A stretch of DNA of 64,000 bases from Planctopirus ephydatiae. GTDB taxonomy: Bacteria > Planctomycetota > Planctomycetia > Planctomycetales > Planctomycetaceae. The notes beneath the pieces were generated by a model. It worked only from the letters and a program-made list of their open reading frames with translations, was not told where the DNA came from and did no database searches. Positions 26,481 through 34,931 of this stretch are shown one piece after another. The position numbers and the translations under genes were made by a program. The stretch spans positions 1,054,001-1,118,000 of the forward strand of contig NZ_CP036299.1 in the NCBI RefSeq assembly GCF_007752345.1, written 5' to 3'. How positions within the stretch are numbered: the first letter of the stretch is position 1; the number at the start of each line of letters is the position of its first letter.

Positions 26481-27104
26481 ATGAACCCAGCATCCTTGAA
26501 AGCACTGGCCAATTCATCTGGCGGCAGGACGGAAGAGAGTCACGCTTCCGTTGTTGATACTCATCCACGAGCGGACAGTCCGATGATCGCCCGGTTGAGC
26601 GCATCCCCGATGCCCGGATCGTTACCGAAGCTCGCGCCGGGATCGTCGGCGGTTCGAGACCAGGCCATAGAGACAGTCCCCATCGATCCCTTGAAGATTC
26701 GGATTCATCAGTCGGCCGTTGATCGTCCCGAATGGCGCCAGCGTCTAGTGGAAATTGAAAAGGGATTAGCCACCGCCCTGCGCACAGACAGTACGCTCTT
26801 CATGCATCTGTTTTTCGATTCGATCATTATGGCCAGCGGGGCTGTGCTCGGTCTGCATTTGTGGCAATGGGTGGCCCTCACGGCCACTCTGATGATCGTG
26901 TTGACTGTGGAACTCCTCAGCCAGGCGATTCGCCGACTGGCACTGTTAGCTCACCGCCCTCACGAAAAGCGTACGCCACTCACCGAAGTGACCCATCAGA
27001 CCGAAGCGCTTTGTTTCGCAGCCAGCTTCGTCACCATTCTGGGCGGGCTGGTCATCACCACGTTGATCTTTGCTCAACGCATTTACGAAACGATTCCTGA
27101 GTAA
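26481..27104 (+). CDS. Divergent diacylglycerol kinase (DgkA)-like membrane protein
   Basis: A 207-residue protein. The first 90 residues are polar and low-complexity; the C-terminal part has three membrane helices arranged as in prokaryotic DgkA: FRxD-like entry (LATALRTDSTLFMHLFF), WQWVALTATLMIVLTVELLSQAIRRL, and a last helix FVTILGGLVITTLIFA. The VELLNSAIE signature of DgkA appears as VELLSQAIR, so the first Glu is kept but the second, catalytically important one is replaced by Arg. Kinase activity is therefore doubtful. GAGGA lies nine bases before ATG 26481, 28 bases after the LptD-like gene, so the two may be co-transcribed. Confidence 0.55.
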   Translation: MNPASLKALANSSGGRTEESHASVVDTHPRADSPMIARLSASPMPGSLPKLAPGSSAVRDQAIETVPIDPLKIRIHQSAVDRPEWRQRLVEIEKGLATALRTDSTLFMHLFFDSIIMASGAVLGLHLWQWVALTATLMIVLTVELLSQAIRRLALLAHRPHEKRTPLTEVTHQTEALCFAASFVTILGGLVITTLIFAQRIYETIPE

Positions 27105-27130
27105 GCAAAAACGCTCGGCGATAATTGTGC

Positions 27131-27221
27131 TGTAGGGTGCAAGGAGTTCCGACGGATTGCACCAGTGAAAACGTCACATGTGCATATCGTTCCAGATTGG
27201 TGCATTGGCATGCACCCTACA
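27131..27221. repeat. 91-base element with 11-bp terminal inverted repeats (MITE-like)
   Basis: TGTAGGGTGCA at 27131-27141 and TGCACCCTACA at 27211-27221 are exact complements. Inside, ATTGCACCA and TGGTGCAT form a nested pair, so the whole element could fold as a long hairpin. It has no reading frame. Similar GTAGGGTGCA-type repeats are known from several bacterial groups; this looks like a small non-autonomous mobile or REP-like element in the gap between two convergent genes. Confidence 0.65.
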
Positions 27222-27374
27222 AATGCGGTGTATAGAGACCACGCCAATCGCATGATCTGCCACAAAATTTCCCGCGTATTTGGGTGGGAAACTCTTGTAA
27301 TCGATCGCTTCCCATCATCGTGAGGGAGGGTTCTACGACTAGTTGCAGAACCATCGACGACTCAGCATCAAGGC

Positions 27375-29282
27375 TCACACATCCAGATCATCCACCTGAT
27401 TCGCCTGCTCCATGATCAGCTTATAGCGCTCGGCCGGTTCCTTCCCCAATAGTTTTTCAAACGTCTGGTCGGCTTCAAGCTGATTATCGATATCGATGCG
27501 GAGCAGGATGCGCGTTTTCGGGTCGAGTGTCGTCTCTTTCAACTGGGAGGGAGTCATCTCACCCAGTCCTTTAAATCGCAGCACATCCGGGTTTCGATTT
27601 GCCGGTAGCGAATCGAGAATCTCTTCTTTATGCAGATCGTCGCGGGCATAGAAGATCTGGTTGCCTGACTGGATGCGATACAACGGGGGCTGTGCCAGAA
27701 ACAACTTGCCCTGTGTGATCAACACGGGCATGTGCCCAAAGAAGAAGGTCAGCAACAGCGTACTGATGTGATACCCGTCCGAATCGGCATCCATCATCAG
27801 AATGATCTTGCCATAGCGCAAGCGATGCAGATCAAAGTTCGGCCCGATCCCTGTCCCTAACGTCTCCACCAGATCCTTGATTTCCTGATTATCGAGGATC
27901 TTCGCCGTCGTCAGATTCTGGGTATTGAGCACTTTGCCGCGAAGTGGCAGGACGGCCTGAGTTCGACTGTCGCGGCCCATGCCGGCAGTCCCACCAGCTG
28001 AAAGACCTTCGACGATGAAAAGCTCGGATTCATCCGCATTGGTGGATCGACAATCGAGGAGTTTGCCGGGCAGACTCAGTCTGCGGGCAGCGGGAGATTT
28101 CCGGCGAATTTCACTGGCTGCCTCTCGACTGGCAGCACGAGCTCTTGCGGCCAGCACAATCCGCCCGACAATCGCGTCGGCTGTTGTCTTGTTACTCGAC
28201 AGCCAGTTCTCGAGAGCGGGCCGGATCTGCCCTTCGACGACACTCGACATCTCAGGGTTATTGAGTTTTTCTTTGGTCTGGCCCTGGAACATGGGTTCTG
28301 CGAGAAAGACCGAAAGCAGCCCCACGATTCCTTCACGAATGTCATCGTTCTGGATCGTGAGTCCTTTGACCTTGATATCGTGCACTTCCATGTAATTGCG
28401 TACGGCTTTGCCGATGGCACTTTTGAGGCCGCTTTCATGTGTGCCGCCAGCGTGGGTGCGAATGCCGTTCACATAACTTCGCAGGTGCTCATCCGTCGAT
28501 TCTGACCAGCGGAAGACTGCTTCGACCTTGTAGCTGCCATCATCTTTCGAGAACTGAAACAGATTCTCATGGACAGGTTTACGCTGCCCTTCGGTCATCA
28601 GGCGGGCCAGATAGGTCTGCAATCCATCGGGATGATGCAGGACGGTCGTTTCCTTTTTGGCTTCGTCGATCAACGTGATCTTGAGCCCGGCATGAATGTA
28701 CGAGATGTCTTCCAGATGAGCTTTGATCGTCTCAATGCTGAAGACTGTTCGTGCGAAGATCTCTTTATCAGGCCGGAAGAAAATATCGGTTCCGCGACCT
28801 CGGAATGGACGCACCTGCTTGAGAGCGGTGGTGGGTTTGCCGCGTTTGAAGCGTTGCTGCCATTCAAAACCATCGCGATGGATGGTGGCCACCATTTCTT
28901 CCGAAAGGGCGTTAACCACCGATGAGCCCACACCATGCAGACCACCACTACGGGCATAGGCATTTTTGCTGAATTTCCCACCCGAGTGAAGCGTGGTGAG
29001 GATCGTTTCGAGAGCCGACTTTTTTGTTTTGGGATGCAGATCGACAGGAATGCCGCGACCGTTATCGCTCACGGAACAGGACTCGCCATCTTTATGCAAA
29101 GTGACCGTGATTTCTGTCGCTTCACCTGCCAGGCATTCATCGACACTGTTATCGACGATCTCCCATAAGAGGTGATGCAGCCCGCGGGTATCGACACCGC
29201 CGATGTACATGCTGGGTCGGCGGCGCACGGCCTCCAGACCTTCGATGACTTCAATATCTGATGCGGTATAGGCTGTCGCCAT
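27375..29282 (-). CDS. Type IIA DNA topoisomerase subunit B (GyrB/ParE-like)
   Basis: A 635-residue ATPase subunit that drives strand passage by a gyrase or topoisomerase IV. The GHKL ATPase region begins IEVIEGLEAVRRRPSMYIGG, with the DNSVDE helix and DNGRGIPVD. The TOPRIM region has ELFIVEGLSAGG, PLRGKVLN and the metal-binding DADSDG. The usual EGDSAGG reads EGLSAGG, so the Asp of the quinolone and metal neighbourhood (E. coli GyrB Asp426) is Leu, and the Lys447 position is Arg. The length fits GyrB/ParE without the long gyrase insert. AGGA precedes the ATG. It follows its subunit A gene by 124 bases. Confidence 0.92.
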   Translation of the reverse strand: MATAYTASDIEVIEGLEAVRRRPSMYIGGVDTRGLHHLLWEIVDNSVDECLAGEATEITVTLHKDGESCSVSDNGRGIPVDLHPKTKKSALETILTTLHSGGKFSKNAYARSGGLHGVGSSVVNALSEEMVATIHRDGFEWQQRFKRGKPTTALKQVRPFRGRGTDIFFRPDKEIFARTVFSIETIKAHLEDISYIHAGLKITLIDEAKKETTVLHHPDGLQTYLARLMTEGQRKPVHENLFQFSKDDGSYKVEAVFRWSESTDEHLRSYVNGIRTHAGGTHESGLKSAIGKAVRNYMEVHDIKVKGLTIQNDDIREGIVGLLSVFLAEPMFQGQTKEKLNNPEMSSVVEGQIRPALENWLSSNKTTADAIVGRIVLAARARAASREAASEIRRKSPAARRLSLPGKLLDCRSTNADESELFIVEGLSAGGTAGMGRDSRTQAVLPLRGKVLNTQNLTTAKILDNQEIKDLVETLGTGIGPNFDLHRLRYGKIILMMDADSDGYHISTLLLTFFFGHMPVLITQGKLFLAQPPLYRIQSGNQIFYARDDLHKEEILDSLPANRNPDVLRFKGLGEMTPSQLKETTLDPKTRILLRIDIDNQLEADQTFEKLLGKEPAERYKLIMEQANQVDDLDV

Positions 29283-29406
29283 GTCACTTCCTGATCGACT
29301 GAGTTTTTCGCTTGAATACTACCGCTTTGTGCCATGCTTGTAGCTCTGGGCCAGCATGTCTTCGAGATGATCAACACGGGCTAGTGAGGGTCTTCCTTCC
29401 AATGGA

Positions 29407-31788
29407 TCAACCTTCAATGCTGTTCCAATCCACCAGTGCAATCTCGGGTCGCACAATTTCGCCCACCTGACTGCGATGGCTGACCTTGACCCCTTTGCCT
29501 CCACGTGTCGTCAATGCATATTTCATCTGCCCGCAGGTCAGTTCCTTTTCGTTAGCCAGCTTGAGCCTCAACACATCGCTGGGTCGCGACATCAGTGCCG
29601 CACCCAGGACGAGATCCTTCTCTTTCTCTTCCAGGCGAATGCCGCGCACACCTTTCCCTGCTCCAGAAAGGACAGGAATCTCTTCGAGTGAGAAGTGAAT
29701 GAGCCGCGCTTCGCGAGTGACGAGAAAGACCGATGTCTGATCAACGATCAATTCGACCTTGGCCACCACATCACCTTCCTGCAGCTTACAGAACTTGCGG
29801 CCCGATCTCGTGCTCGCTGTCCGAAATGGCTGCAAAGGCACCCGCATCACCTGCCCCTGGGCTGTGGTGACAAAGAGATGTGGCGGTGCCGGTTCAGCTC
29901 CTTCGGCTGTCTCTTCGGTAACCGCAGTAAAGCGAGGGTCTGTCGTGACGGCAGCAATCACCTGCACACCATCTTTGAACTTGTAATGCTTGGTAAGTGG
30001 CTCGCCGTAGCCGGAAGAAACGGGCACTTGAGAAATGGGCATCGTGTAGGCAATCCCATCGCTCGCAAAGAAGATCACATGATCGACCGTGCTCCCTGGG
30101 AGGACATCGAGCACCTGATCGCCTTCACGGACGCGCGTCGATTCCACACTTTGCAGCCGGCCGACACGCTTGATCCATCCATCCTTGCTGAGCACGACGT
30201 TCGTGTTCTCGCGAACAATATAGTGCGATTCATCAAACTCAGTGACTTCGTCGGAAGAGCCCAAAGTCGTTCGCCGCTTATCGCCAAACTGCTCACTGAG
30301 TTCGCGCAGTTCGCCTTCGATAACATTCCAGATGCGATCGTCTTTGGCAAGAATGCGTGTGATCCGGTCGGCCTCTTTCTGTTTGGTATTCAGTTCCGCG
30401 AGGACGGTATCAATTTCCAGTTGAGAAATGCGGTACAACTGCATTTCGAGGATCGCCATGGTCTGCGGTTCATCGAGTGGGAAGGCCGCCATCAACTTGT
30501 CGCAGGCATCTCGCTTGCCGTTGCTATTGCGAATGATCTTGATCGCCTTGTCGATCCCGTTAAAGATGATCTCGAGACCCCGCAGGATATGAATCCGCGC
30601 CTGCAGTTGATCGAGTTGAAACTGGAAACGTTTCTTGACAACCTTCAAACGGAACTTGAGAAACTCACCCAGCAGAAGATGGAGCGGCAATCGTGCTGGA
30701 GTTAACAACCCCTGATCATCCGGAATCAAGACCGTGCTGTTGTAGTTGAAGTTCTGCTCCAGTGGCGTCTTCTTGTAGAGGAACGCCATCACCGATTCCG
30801 GGTCACTCCCCTTCTTCAGTTCCAGAACCACACGCAAGCCGTGTTTATCGTCGGTTTCATCAGCTGCGTTAATCAGTTGAGGCAGCTTGCGGCTGGCGAT
30901 CACATTGCCAATCTCTGCGAGTAACGGCCCTGTTTCGACGCCATAAGGTACTGAATAGATCACCACCCGGTCTTCCACTTCCGCCCGCTTCTCTTTATCC
31001 ATCCGCCATTCGGCCCGCACCTTGAAAGCCCCACGCCCTTCCTCATAAATGGGGAGCATCGCTTTCCGATCGGTAATCATTCTCCCACCCAACGGAAAAT
31101 CGGGGCCCTTGATGAACTTGAGCAGTTCCTTGGTAGACGCCTCAGGATTTGTAATGAGGTGAATACAGGCTTCGAGCACTTCTTTTAAGTTATGGGGCGG
31201 CATATTCGTCGCCATCCCCACGGCAATGCCGGCAGTACCATTGACCAGCAGATTGGGAAATCGGGTCGGCAGGACCACTGGTTCTTTGCGGGTGCCGTCA
31301 TAGTTGGGCCGCATTTCGACAGTGTCGAACCGCAGTTCGTTCATAAGTTGTTCGGCAATGCCCGTCAACCTGGCTTCGGTGTATCGCTCGGCGGCAGCGG
31401 GCAGGCCCATGATGGAGCCAAAATTTCCCTGCCCGTCGACGAGCGGGTATCTCAAGGTGAAATCTTGAGCGAGGCGAACGAGTGTGTCGTAGACCGATTG
31501 ATTGCCGTGAGGGTGATAATTGCCGGTGGTATCGCCGGAGATCTTCGCGCATTTGCGCGTCTTCGCATCCGCCGTCAGCCGCAATTCTTCGTACATCACA
31601 TAGAGGATGCGACGCTGGACGGGTTTGAGACCATCTCGAACATCGGGCAAAGCACGCGACTGAATGACAGACATCGCGTAGTTAAGGTATCTCCGCCGGG
31701 TCTCAGAGGAGATTTCCCGAAACTGAATCCGGTCTTCCTGATTTTCTGTCACGGAGGATCCTGGTGTCGAACTGTTTCGTTTTGGCAC
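29407..31788 (-). CDS. Type IIA DNA topoisomerase subunit A (GyrA/ParC-like)
   Basis: The 793-residue DNA-cleaving partner of the downstream B subunit. The N-terminal breakage-reunion domain has RALPDVRDGLKPVQRRILY and the active-site tyrosine in AAERYTEARL; a coiled tower and a C-terminal beta-propeller follow. A GyrA-box-like RGGKG occurs only at the extreme C terminus, so gyrase versus topoisomerase IV cannot be settled by motif. The QRDR reads HPHGNQSVYD where E. coli GyrA has HPHGDSAVYD, replacing Asp82 by Asn and the quinolone-contact Ser83 by Gln. The start is GTG with GGAAGG eight bases upstream. Confidence 0.92.
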   Translation of the reverse strand: MPKRNSSTPGSSVTENQEDRIQFREISSETRRRYLNYAMSVIQSRALPDVRDGLKPVQRRILYVMYEELRLTADAKTRKCAKISGDTTGNYHPHGNQSVYDTLVRLAQDFTLRYPLVDGQGNFGSIMGLPAAAERYTEARLTGIAEQLMNELRFDTVEMRPNYDGTRKEPVVLPTRFPNLLVNGTAGIAVGMATNMPPHNLKEVLEACIHLITNPEASTKELLKFIKGPDFPLGGRMITDRKAMLPIYEEGRGAFKVRAEWRMDKEKRAEVEDRVVIYSVPYGVETGPLLAEIGNVIASRKLPQLINAADETDDKHGLRVVLELKKGSDPESVMAFLYKKTPLEQNFNYNSTVLIPDDQGLLTPARLPLHLLLGEFLKFRLKVVKKRFQFQLDQLQARIHILRGLEIIFNGIDKAIKIIRNSNGKRDACDKLMAAFPLDEPQTMAILEMQLYRISQLEIDTVLAELNTKQKEADRITRILAKDDRIWNVIEGELRELSEQFGDKRRTTLGSSDEVTEFDESHYIVRENTNVVLSKDGWIKRVGRLQSVESTRVREGDQVLDVLPGSTVDHVIFFASDGIAYTMPISQVPVSSGYGEPLTKHYKFKDGVQVIAAVTTDPRFTAVTEETAEGAEPAPPHLFVTTAQGQVMRVPLQPFRTASTRSGRKFCKLQEGDVVAKVELIVDQTSVFLVTREARLIHFSLEEIPVLSGAGKGVRGIRLEEKEKDLVLGAALMSRPSDVLRLKLANEKELTCGQMKYALTTRGGKGVKVSHRSQVGEIVRPEIALVDWNSIEG

Positions 31789-32161
31789 TCAATCAACCTT
31801 CCTGGGAGAGCTTGACGCTCTTATCGGCTGGGAAAAGCGGGTTGCTTTTGCCGGGGATCATGACGGATTTCGCTTCTTTGGCAAACTTTTCCGTTCAGCG
31901 GGTTTTTGCCGATAAGCGGGAATACACCAGTCTTACGAGATTTGCAACTCGACGTAAGGCATGAATTGCCAACAGCTTGTTGGCTTGGAGAACTTGGACG
32001 TTCCAGCCCGGGAATCGTTCATTTCTCGACGGGCCAAATTCCGAAAAGAGAAGCGAGTCTGATTTGTAGTCTCCGCGACGAATCGCCACGAAGGCAAATC
32101 CCGTTGCGTATGGGACTCAATTCAATTGTTGCTGATGAATCCGTCCCACGGAGGGGATGAA
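31789..32161. other. Upstream region of topoisomerase and secreted-protein genes
   Basis: About 370 bases between divergent genes with no coding signal. A perfect 7-bp hairpin GCCAACA/TGTTGGC around GCT lies at 31968-31984. It must carry the promoters of both neighbours, but no clear -35/-10 pair was identified. Confidence 0.5.
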
Positions 32162-32806
32162 ATGCAATTCCTGAAATTGTCTGTCTTGATCCTGCCTGCA
32201 GTCATCTGTCATTCGGCAATTGCCAATGATCCGATTTACTTGCCGGCCGAAGTGGTTGCACCCGCACCTCAGGCAGCATCCTTTGGTAATATGCCTGTGG
32301 TGACTGCACCAACAGAGCAGGTTCCACCTTCTCCACTGTATGCATATCCGACGGCTGCTGAATCGGAGTTCGCTCCGATTCCCAAAGCCCCATCGATCCA
32401 TACACCGGTCATCTCCCGCCAGGTGACTCCACCTCCTGCTGCGACGACCACGATCCCACAGGGGGCATTTGTTACGGAAGCTCCACAAAGCGGATATGTT
32501 CGCCTGGGTGCACCGCTCTACCCATCACCCTCACCACACGTGCCAGTCTGGACAGGTGGAAGCATGATTACAAATCAGGCTTTTGCACCTCACGAAATGC
32601 TGTATGCCCATAAGTACAAGGCTCTTTATCCACCTTACTATCACAAGGTGAAAGGCCACTGGTTACTGACTCCGTTTGGCGTTAAATCGCATGAGCGATG
32701 GGAACTGCAGGGGACGATGGTCGAAGTGAACTACCACAGTCACTATCCGCTGCTACCGAAGTTTACAAAGCCCCATACCTCGCAAAACCATGGTCCATGG
32801 CGTTAA
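32162..32806 (+). CDS. Secreted Pro/Tyr/His-rich protein, unknown (first of three)
   Basis: A 214-residue exported protein. The signal peptide covers about residues 1-20 (FLKLSVLILPAVICHSAIAN). The next 110 residues are Pro/Ala/Thr-rich and probably disordered; the end has an ordered-looking patch with YYHKVKGHWLLTPFGVKSHE and many Tyr and His. GGAGG seven bases before the ATG at 32162 decides the start over an upstream ATG at 32126. It resembles the next two genes in composition and layout rather than in close sequence. Such proteins are frequent in planctomycetes and unassigned. Confidence 0.75.
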   Translation: MQFLKLSVLILPAVICHSAIANDPIYLPAEVVAPAPQAASFGNMPVVTAPTEQVPPSPLYAYPTAAESEFAPIPKAPSIHTPVISRQVTPPPAATTTIPQGAFVTEAPQSGYVRLGAPLYPSPSPHVPVWTGGSMITNQAFAPHEMLYAHKYKALYPPYYHKVKGHWLLTPFGVKSHERWELQGTMVEVNYHSHYPLLPKFTKPHTSQNHGPWR

Positions 32807-32823
32807 GCAAAGATTGCTCGAAA

Positions 32824-32863
32824 AGGTTGAAGGCCTGCCTGCGAACAGGCCACTGTTCAACCT
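32824..32863. repeat. 14-bp stem-loop between secreted-protein genes
   Basis: AGGTTGAAGGCCTG at 32824-32837 pairs with CAGGCC (32846-32851) and TTCAACCT (32856-32863), with a four-base bulge ACTG and an eight-base loop. There is no T tract, so it may be an mRNA-stabilising or processing hairpin rather than a terminator. Confidence 0.5.
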
Positions 32864-32955
32864 GAGAATGAACTCTGAATTCTGGCACTTACTACAACTC
32901 TCTGAACTTTGATCGCCTGGTTGATGCTCGACCAGTACACAGGAAGTGATTTGTC

Positions 32956-33672
32956 ATGAATGCATTCACACACCCGACAACAAGGTTGGTTTTCGCACTT
33001 GCTTTGTGCGGTGCCTGTGAGTGGCCCATGGCCCAGGCTGCCGAACCTGCACCAATGCCAACCGATGCAGCACCGGCTGTAACGGCGCCAGCGGCAGTGT
33101 CCAGCCAATCTGCCGGTGTCGTTCGAATTCGTAAAGAGCGAACTCAGGCAGTGCAGCCCCAAGCTCAAATCAGTGGGCCCGTAGCTCCTGTCGGCTTCCG
33201 CGATGCAATCTCGGAAGGGTTTGAATCCTTTCAGGCCCCAGCCCGCCCTGTGACGATGACGCAGGCTTATGCTCAGCCTTACTCCTCACAAGCTTATACG
33301 GCACAACCCGTTGCCATGCATGGTCATGCTCACAGCTATCCTGTGGAGACAGTCTATACCGATTGCCCGAACGGCGAATGTGATCGTCACGGATACTGCA
33401 AAGAGCGATTCCATGAATGGCTCAAATACAAGTTTGGCTACTTCATTCCCACAGGTAACGGGGGGACAGGGACTCCGCTGTTTGGCAAATATCATCGCGT
33501 CTATCCACAGGATCCTGGCTACTTCGATCAGCGGGATGGTCAGCTTTATTCCGCTCAAGGCTACGGAGTGCCCGTTTCTGTTCCTCTGGCGCCAGTTGTG
33601 GGTCACCAGTACAACTATGGTTGGGGAATTCCTTCCAGCCGATTAACACCGATTTCTCATCCTGCGAACTGA
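32956..33672 (+). CDS. Secreted Pro/Ala/Tyr-rich protein, unknown (second of three)
   Basis: A 238-residue exported protein with a signal peptide to about residue 29 (ending AQAAE). A Pro/Ala-rich linker is followed by VVRIRKERTQ, and a conserved-looking block DCPNGECDRHGYCKERFHEW then LKYKFGYFIPTGNGGTGTP, where a cysteine cluster may bind metal or form disulphides. A Tyr/Gly-rich tail follows. AGGA upstream supports the ATG. Same orientation as its neighbours, with 149 bases before and 125 after it. Confidence 0.75.
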   Translation: MNAFTHPTTRLVFALALCGACEWPMAQAAEPAPMPTDAAPAVTAPAAVSSQSAGVVRIRKERTQAVQPQAQISGPVAPVGFRDAISEGFESFQAPARPVTMTQAYAQPYSSQAYTAQPVAMHGHAHSYPVETVYTDCPNGECDRHGYCKERFHEWLKYKFGYFIPTGNGGTGTPLFGKYHRVYPQDPGYFDQRDGQLYSAQGYGVPVSVPLAPVVGHQYNYGWGIPSSRLTPISHPAN

Positions 33673-33797
33673 TGTGAGAAGGTGGCGGCAAGGTGACCAC
33701 AGGGTGGTTGCCGGGTCGTGTCAGTGAATCTGTAGTAAGTCGATTTTCACAAGGAACAACAGAGCCTTAATCCGGCCTGCGTAAAGAGGATTCTCTT

Positions 33798-34583
33798 ATG
33801 ACTTCCCAGGATACTCGATGGCTGGCACTCGCGGCCGTTTCGGCTGCAACGAGCTTGTGCGGTGGTCTTGTTGAACCGACCATCGCCAATGCTCAGGAAG
33901 TTGGCCTTGTGCGAATTTCTGACCGCTCTCCATCCAGTGTGCAGACCACACCTGTGGGGCACAAGCACCATGCTCATGGCCCGGTCATGACGACCACCAT
34001 CCCTGCTGATGGTTCTGGTCAGTACTGCGATAATTGTGACCGCCGCGGCGGTCACGGTGGCAATGCCTGGCGGATGCATCTGCCACCCGATCATGGTTAC
34101 TCAGTGCCTGCGAAGTTTCCACTCCAGCGTCGTGGTGTCGAGTACGAAAACTACTTCCCACCACAGTGGTACGGTGCTGGTCTGACTTACCAGCAGAACT
34201 ATCCTATGGTCTACATGCCTACCGATACCACACAGCTTGGCTTCTACTATCAGCATGTGCCATTCTGGCGGCCCAATCCCAATATGCTGCCACCACGTCC
34301 AGTACCTTCACAGTGGCACATCCACGCTCCTGTGGTTTATTCGTCGGATTTCCATCGCATGCATGCCGGTGCTGGTAGCCAGGGCTGGCAGGAAGTGCAA
34401 GTTCTCGATTCCACCACAGCCCCTGTGACCAACGGTGCCCAGCCCACACCCATCGATGGAAATGGCTTGCAGCCAGTTCCAGCACCCATGGTGCCACAAA
34501 TTCCAGGTACAGAAGTTCCACCAGCACCTATGCTCGATTCGGCGGCCAGTGGACATATCAAGCGAGCGGCTGCCCAGCAGTAA
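33798..34583 (+). CDS. Secreted His/Pro/Tyr-rich protein, unknown (third of three)
   Basis: A 261-residue exported protein. The signal peptide runs to about residue 32 (NAQE). A VGLVRISDRSPSS patch echoes VVRIRKERTQ of the preceding protein. The middle holds a Cys/His-rich motif YCDNCDRRGGHGGNAWRMHL and several Tyr/His-rich strands (FPPQWYGAGLTYQQNYPMVY). The C terminus is Pro-rich and low-complexity. GAGGA eight bases before the ATG fits. The gene ends 28 bases before a strong terminator, so the three-gene run probably stops here. Confidence 0.75.
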   Translation: MTSQDTRWLALAAVSAATSLCGGLVEPTIANAQEVGLVRISDRSPSSVQTTPVGHKHHAHGPVMTTTIPADGSGQYCDNCDRRGGHGGNAWRMHLPPDHGYSVPAKFPLQRRGVEYENYFPPQWYGAGLTYQQNYPMVYMPTDTTQLGFYYQHVPFWRPNPNMLPPRPVPSQWHIHAPVVYSSDFHRMHAGAGSQGWQEVQVLDSTTAPVTNGAQPTPIDGNGLQPVPAPMVPQIPGTEVPPAPMLDSAASGHIKRAAAQQ

Positions 34584-34611
34584 CGATGTTCGATTGAGTT
34601 GAATCAGATAC

Positions 34612-34653
34612 AAAAAAGCAGCCGTAGTGATATTTCACTACGGCTGCTTTTTT
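34612..34653 (+). terminator. Strong intrinsic terminator after the secreted-protein genes
   Basis: A perfect 19-bp stem: AAAAAAGCAGCCGTAGTGA at 34612-34630 with its exact complement at 34635-34653, around TATT, the right arm ending in six Ts. The A tract on the left makes it usable from both strands, so it may also stop minus-strand transcription. Confidence 0.93.
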
Positions 34654-34821
34654 CGTGGCTAGCACAGATAGGGAATGAAGCGAACACACGCATCCCTGAA
34701 ATCAACGACGTGTTGAGAGTCAGTTAAGCATGCTTGCTCCGAGCCGCAAGCATGGCACATAGAGCGCTGTGATAAACAGTGCTACGTATCACAAACAACT
34801 CTTTTCTCGACTCAAAATGAA

Positions 34822-34859
34822 GTGAACCGGGATCAGACCATCGTCTAACCCCGGTTCAC
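34822..34859 (-). terminator. Probable terminator of the Gfo/Idh/MocA gene
   Basis: GTGAACCGGG at 34822-34831 and CCCGGTTCAC at 34850-34859 form a perfect 10-bp stem with an 18-base loop. On the minus strand it is followed by TTCATTTT. It lies 73 bases after the stop codon of the minus-strand oxidoreductase gene. The T tract is broken, so this is moderate evidence. Between this hairpin and 34653 I see no gene. Confidence 0.6.
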
Positions 34860-34931
34860 AATTCATCCATAAGCCAAGCTGGTATGACAGGCTGTTAGAA
34901 AAGCTGCACAGCCCACCAGGCACACTTTGGC

